A stretch of 64,000 nt of DNA from assembly GCF_900170025.1 (NCBI RefSeq), contig NZ_FWEX01000005.1, positions 45,071-109,070 of the forward strand, read 5' to 3'. Below are positions 60,577 to 64,000 of the stretch, in pieces. A model generated the notes under the pieces. It made no database searches and was not told the DNA's origin. It saw nothing but the letters and a program-made list of their open reading frames with translations. How positions within the stretch are numbered: the first letter of the stretch is position 1; each line of letters begins with the position of its first letter. The position numbers and the translations under genes are program-made. Source of the DNA: Nitrospira sp. ND1. GTDB lineage: Bacteria > Nitrospirota > Nitrospiria > Nitrospirales > Nitrospiraceae.

Positions 60577-62682
60577 TCATTCAGACCCTCCCGCCTGATC
60601 GAGATGGGTGGCGAGAAACCGCTCCATCTCACGGAAGAACGTGAGGCGGTCCTCTTGGCGGCTGAGGTAATGATCGCCATCCGGCAGTTCGACATAACGC
60701 ATGTGCTTGAAACCCGCTTCTTTCAAGGCATCGACCATCGCGCGGGATTGTTCAACCGGCACAGTCCGATCCTCCGCCCCGTGAACGATCAAGAGCGGGG
60801 TGCGTATCTTGTCGGCGTGGTTGACAGGAGACGTTGCCTTAAGCCGTTCGCGATCGGACCACCAGGCTCCTAACTGCCGTTCCCATCCCAACTCGTAGTC
60901 GAGATAGGATCGCTTCTCTTTGAGGAAGCCGATCAGATCCGATACTCCGGCGAAGCTCACTGCGCAGCGATAGAAATCCGGTGTCTTGACGGTGCCCATC
61001 AACGCGGCATAACCACCGTAACTTCCGCCGACGATACAGATGCGGTTTGGATCGGCCATGCTGTTGTCGATCGCATACTGAGCCGCATCCGTCAGATCGT
61101 CCTGCATTTCGAGTCCCCAGCGCTTGAATCCCGCTTGCAAGAATTCGTCGCCATAGCCTCTGGAGCCCCTAAAATTCACTTGCAGCACGGCCCAACCGCG
61201 ACTCACGAGAAACTGGGTCCAGTAATCGAAATCCATCACGTCTCTGCTGCCCGGTCCACCATGAGGCAGCAAGACCAACGGCTGACGCGGCTGTGCCTTC
61301 GTCGGACGAGTCAGATAGCCATGCAGGACTATCCCATCCCTGGCCTTGAAGGACACCGGTATCGGTTTTATCAGGTCTTTTGGTTTCAGATGTGGATAGT
61401 CTTCCACCATCAAATTGAGCCGATTGAGCTCCTCATCGAACAGATACCACTCCGTGGGCTGAGTCGCATGGCTGGAGGTCACGATGTGTCTACGGCCATC
61501 CTGACTGCTGCTGTAGATCGCATTCATTCGCCCAGGAAGGGCCAGATCGAGTCTCATCTGCAGCTCTTTGGCCTCAGGATTCCAATAGATGCTTGCGAAT
61601 TCATCCGCCTGATAGCGAACGCCCACGGCTTGTTTCAGCCAGACCGAATAGACAAGACCACCTTCGATATCATAGGACGCGTGCGAGGCGAACAATTTCG
61701 CCGGAAGGTGTGGTTGAGAAATGTTGAGGCTATACACAGCGGCTCTTCCATCCAGCGGTTGCCGGACAAATAGCACATTCGGATCTTCGTCAAAACCCAA
61801 TGGAATCAGCTCCGGCTCGCGCAATGCGTCATACTTTCTCAGCGTCTGCCAGCGGTCCTGTCCTGCCGGTTTGACCAGTATGTGGACGATGGTTCCTTCG
61901 ACGGCCGTTCCCAATCGTACGACACCCTGTCGATCGGCCATCCAGCTCCGAATTCCGTAGGTGCTCCCCTCGATCAACTCACGCTGACCTGTATATACGT
62001 CCAATTTGTAGACATCGGGATAGGTGGGGGTTTTGAGGTCAAGCGCAATGAGTACGGATCGGCTATCTCCAGGAATTTTGCCGATGACCCTGTCCTGAAG
62101 CTGCGGAACATGTTCGCGACTCAGCCCGCGAATGTCGCCGGACGACATCACCAAATCTGTCTTGAGATCCGACCCGTCGCGATTGACGGCCAGGAGACGT
62201 GTTTGTGTCCATCTGAACGGCCCTCCCAAACCATACGCTACATCCGCAACTACGACCCCGACGATGAGCCGCTCGTCATTCACCCACCGAAACCATCGAA
62301 GAGAGTATTTTTTATTGTCGCTTTCAAACAGCATGCGGCGAGCTTTTCCGTCATGGGTCGTCGTGACCAAGTAGGTTTTGTCGTCGGTATTCTGGACAAA
62401 GGCCACATACGTTCCGGAGGGGGATAACGCCATAGTCCGGACCTGGGGGAGGAATGCGAATGCCTTGAGCGGAATCCGGCCGGACGACTCCTCACTGATG
62501 TCCACAGGCGATGGGTCGGGAATCTGCCGTTCAGCCGTCGTGCAGCCTCCGGTGAGCGCGACCGTCATCATCAACAGCGTCGACAGTGCGATGAAGTGTG
62601 TGGACCGGATTGTCCTGTCAAGGGTCGACGTCATGCGGCAAAGGGGAACGGTGATCGCAATGGAGAACGGACAACCAGACAT
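60577..62682 (-). CDS. S9-family (prolyl oligopeptidase) peptidase lipoprotein
   Basis: 701 aa from ATG 62682, supported by GAGGGG 7 nt upstream. After a long n-region a hydrophobic segment and lipobox LTGG|CTT mark it as an exported lipoprotein. The N-terminal half is a beta-propeller-like WD/PD40 region (FAFLPQVRTMALSPSGTYVA). The C-terminal catalytic domain has VGGSYGGYAALMG (S554), HGAEDRTVPVE (D638) and PDGDHYLSR (H671). It removes peptides next to Pro or other residues outside the cytoplasm. It is convergent with the cupin gene and divergent from the exbB operon. Confidence 0.92.
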   Translation of the reverse strand: MSGCPFSIAITVPLCRMTSTLDRTIRSTHFIALSTLLMMTVALTGGCTTAERQIPDPSPVDISEESSGRIPLKAFAFLPQVRTMALSPSGTYVAFVQNTDDKTYLVTTTHDGKARRMLFESDNKKYSLRWFRWVNDERLIVGVVVADVAYGLGGPFRWTQTRLLAVNRDGSDLKTDLVMSSGDIRGLSREHVPQLQDRVIGKIPGDSRSVLIALDLKTPTYPDVYKLDVYTGQRELIEGSTYGIRSWMADRQGVVRLGTAVEGTIVHILVKPAGQDRWQTLRKYDALREPELIPLGFDEDPNVLFVRQPLDGRAAVYSLNISQPHLPAKLFASHASYDIEGGLVYSVWLKQAVGVRYQADEFASIYWNPEAKELQMRLDLALPGRMNAIYSSSQDGRRHIVTSSHATQPTEWYLFDEELNRLNLMVEDYPHLKPKDLIKPIPVSFKARDGIVLHGYLTRPTKAQPRQPLVLLPHGGPGSRDVMDFDYWTQFLVSRGWAVLQVNFRGSRGYGDEFLQAGFKRWGLEMQDDLTDAAQYAIDNSMADPNRICIVGGSYGGYAALMGTVKTPDFYRCAVSFAGVSDLIGFLKEKRSYLDYELGWERQLGAWWSDRERLKATSPVNHADKIRTPLLIVHGAEDRTVPVEQSRAMVDALKEAGFKHMRYVELPDGDHYLSRQEDRLTFFREMERFLATHLDQAGGSE

Positions 62683-63011
62683 GACACACCCCTCATCAAA
62701 TTGAGTGAAGGCAACTAAGCACAAGAGCAGAGCACAGTGTAGAAAGGGATTGAAAAGCGGTCAATTGAACGATCGAATCTCGCGGCGGAGAGAGGGCACA
62801 TCGCCGTAATTGTGCTCGTGGACGAGGCGACTTCATTTCATTTCCAGACACACACATTCAATACTTTCAATCAGTTAAGAATTATTTTCATTCCAAGGTG
62901 TTGAACGTGCCCGTTCATACGTCATTAGTAACGATGTGCTACGCGCTGGAGCTCTGTCCTACATGGGCACCGGCAGAGCGTGATCGGAGTAACCAGAAAG
63001 GATCCATTCCA
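62683..63011. other. 329-nt divergent regulatory region, S9 peptidase and exbB
   Basis: The right half (about 62820-62900) is AT-rich and carries AAGAATTATTTTCATTCCA, which matches the Fur consensus at 11 of 19 positions, a weak site. No gene is seen. The gap is likely to hold promoters in both directions. Confidence 0.45.
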
Positions 63012-63437
63012 ATGGAGGGACTGAAGCATCTGATCGACTACGGCATCATCGGGCTCCTGATCGCGCTGAGTCTTTGGGCGGTCGCCGTGGCGACGGAACG
63101 ATGGTTTTTCTTTCGACGTGTGGATGTCAAACGCTTTCACAGCGAGCAGGAATTCGAGGTGGCCCTCACGAAACGATTGGTCGTGATCGGCACCGTTGCG
63201 GCCAACGCCCCATATATCGGTCTGCTCGGAACCGTGCTCGGGATCATGTTGACGTTTCATAGCATGGGCACCTCAGGCACCATGGCGGTCCAATCGATCA
63301 TGGTCGGGCTCAGTCTTGCCCTCAAGGCCACGGCGGTCGGGCTGCTCGTCGCCATTCCCTGCGTCGTCCTCAACAACGTGCTTCGTCGGCGCGTCACGGA
63401 ACTCCTCACCCAGTTCAAGGTTCAACATGGGACGTGA
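63012..63437 (+). CDS. ExbB/TolQ-family proton channel (short form)
   Basis: 141 aa from ATG 63012, with AAAGGA 8 nt upstream; upstream in-frame codons lack a site. Membrane helices are in YGIIGLLIALSLWAVAVATE, in YIGLLGTVLGIMLTF (the conserved GLLGTVxG), and in LKATAVGLLVAIPCVVLNN. Short for ExbB, as in ExbB-like TonB-coupled energisers of some non-proteobacteria. It partners with ExbD below, to which it is coupled by an 11-nt overlap. Confidence 0.92.
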   Translation: MEGLKHLIDYGIIGLLIALSLWAVAVATERWFFFRRVDVKRFHSEQEFEVALTKRLVVIGTVAANAPYIGLLGTVLGIMLTFHSMGTSGTMAVQSIMVGLSLALKATAVGLLVAIPCVVLNNVLRRRVTELLTQFKVQHGT

Positions 63438-63801
63438 CATCGACCAGATCAATGTCATTCCTCTGGTGGACGTCATGTTGGTCTTACTGGTGATCGTCCT
63501 GACCACGGCGACCTTTATTACCACCGGCCAGGTGCCCGTCGAACTGGCAAAGGCCAAGGAGTCCGGAGACCGCAAGGATGTCCCGCTTGTCATCACCCTG
63601 ACGGCGGAGGGCTCGCTTTTCATGAACGATCAGCCGGTGCCACGCGACGGACTACGAATCGTGCTCAATCCTCATCCGCGCGAATCTTCCGTACTGGTGC
63701 GCGCCGACCGGGTGACGGTGCTGGATCGATTCGTGGCTGTTGTCGATGAAATTCGCGGACTTGGATTTCAGCAGGTCAACTTGGAGGTGGTACGTTCATG
63801 A
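63427..63801 (+). CDS. ExbD/TolR-family energiser protein
   Basis: 124 aa from ATG 63427. The N-terminal region DIDQINVIPLVDVMLVLLVI has the conserved Asp in the single membrane helix (LVDVMLVLL), typical of ExbD/TolR. The periplasmic part (VPLVITLTAEGSLFMNDQPV, VLVRADRVTVLDRFVAVVDE) follows. With ExbB it uses the proton gradient to energise TonB. The start of the next gene overlaps its stop by 4 nt. Confidence 0.93.
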   Translation: MGRDIDQINVIPLVDVMLVLLVIVLTTATFITTGQVPVELAKAKESGDRKDVPLVITLTAEGSLFMNDQPVPRDGLRIVLNPHPRESSVLVRADRVTVLDRFVAVVDEIRGLGFQQVNLEVVRS

Positions 63802-64000
63802 GCCTGACAGCCCAGTGGGACTCGTCGCCGCGCCAACGTACTTCGCTGTGCTGGGCGTTCTCCGTGACGACGCACGGCCTCTTCGTGGGCATGGCAATGA
63901 TGCTCCTCACCGAACTGCCTCCGCCGCCTCCGCCCACCTTCAAGTGGGATGTCGCGGTCGTGCAGTCTCCGCCTCCTGCGGCCGAACCGGCGCCTCCCCC
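63798..64000 (+). CDS. TonB energy transducer (partial)
   Basis: Begins at ATG 63798, with a 4-nt overlap with exbD, and runs off the right edge; 67 residues are visible. The membrane anchor CWAFSVTTHGLFVGMAMMLL carries the TonB S-x-x-x-H motif, and a Pro-rich stretch (LPPPPPPTFKWDVAVVQSPP) follows. The layout resembles the TonB-like protein at 42915. The C-terminal receptor-contacting domain must lie right of the window. It completes an exbB-exbD-tonB operon. Confidence 0.87.
   Translation, partial: MSLTAQWDSSPRQRTSLCWAFSVTTHGLFVGMAMMLLTELPPPPPPTFKWDVAVVQSPPPAAEPAPP

Noticed and set aside
1..64000. CRISPR array, rRNA genes, prophage or transposase genes
   Set aside because: No regularly spaced repeats, no rRNA-like stretch and no integrase or transposase motif were found; the phage-like genes at the left are those of an eCIS, with an Afp15-type ATPase and no head or DNA-packaging genes in view.

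Overview
The window is a high-GC, gene-dense bacterial chromosome segment with Shine-Dalgarno-led genes. The mix fits a Nitrospira-type member of the Nitrospirota: a contractile injection locus, stacked ECF sigma/FecR/TonB-receptor iron modules, gnd-zwf, and short palindromic intergenic repeats that I recall from Nitrospira genomes. That assignment is inference; no rRNA or other marker gene is present to prove it.

Region 1 (1-14.3 kb, minus strand) is part of an extracellular contractile injection system (eCIS). In transcription order it has a winged-helix-like small protein, tail sheath, a palindromic repeat, tail tube, zinc-ribbon baseplate protein, disordered linker protein, Pvc16-type terminator cap (DUF4255), AAA+ ATPase, an 84-aa small protein, three DUF4157 zincin-like proteins with different C-termini, a 104-aa orphan, and a CIS tube-adaptor gene cut by the left edge. 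Many neighbours overlap by 4 nt. A good sigma-54 promoter lies just ahead of the first gene, and directly upstream is a sigma-54 enhancer-binding protein whose receiver-like domain lacks the phospho-acceptor Asp. The remaining baseplate, spike and tape-measure genes probably lie left of the window.

Region 2 (14.3-32.2 kb) is mixed: a class B/e(P4)-type acid phosphatase lipoprotein, an acyltransferase-3 membrane protein, a large lipase-CHAT protease fusion, a nucleotidyltransferase/methyltransferase pair, a ProA homologue with Ala in place of the catalytic Cys, an ATP/ADP-carrier-like MFS protein, threonine aldolase, a nucleotidyltransferase-fold protein, 6-phosphogluconate and glucose-6-phosphate dehydrogenases, a thioredoxin-like protein and a GDSL hydrolase. 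A second palindromic repeat separates zwf from the thioredoxin gene and supplies both stop codons.

Region 3 (32.3-42.2 kb) has a HEAT-like protein and an HD-GYP protein that seem to share an N-terminal module, a zinc-ribbon protein, an OmpH/Skp-like periplasmic protein, a DUF362 protein, a rhodanese, a PA0069-type radical SAM protein, serS followed at once by tRNA-Ser(UGA), and a ZIP metal transporter.

Region 4 (42.2-64 kb) is an iron-uptake island. A Fur-box promoter drives an AraC regulator, a TonB-like protein, ECF sigma and FecR, followed by a siderophore receptor. Two more ECF-FecR-receptor modules follow, with a Com-like zinc finger, a PepSY transmembrane protein, a Fur-family repressor, a small lipoprotein, a cupin, an S9 peptidase lipoprotein and an exbB-exbD-tonB operon cut by the right edge. 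All three receptors have an STN domain and nearly identical TonB boxes, so each is probably read by its own sigma/anti-sigma pair and energised by the shared ExbBD-TonB machinery.
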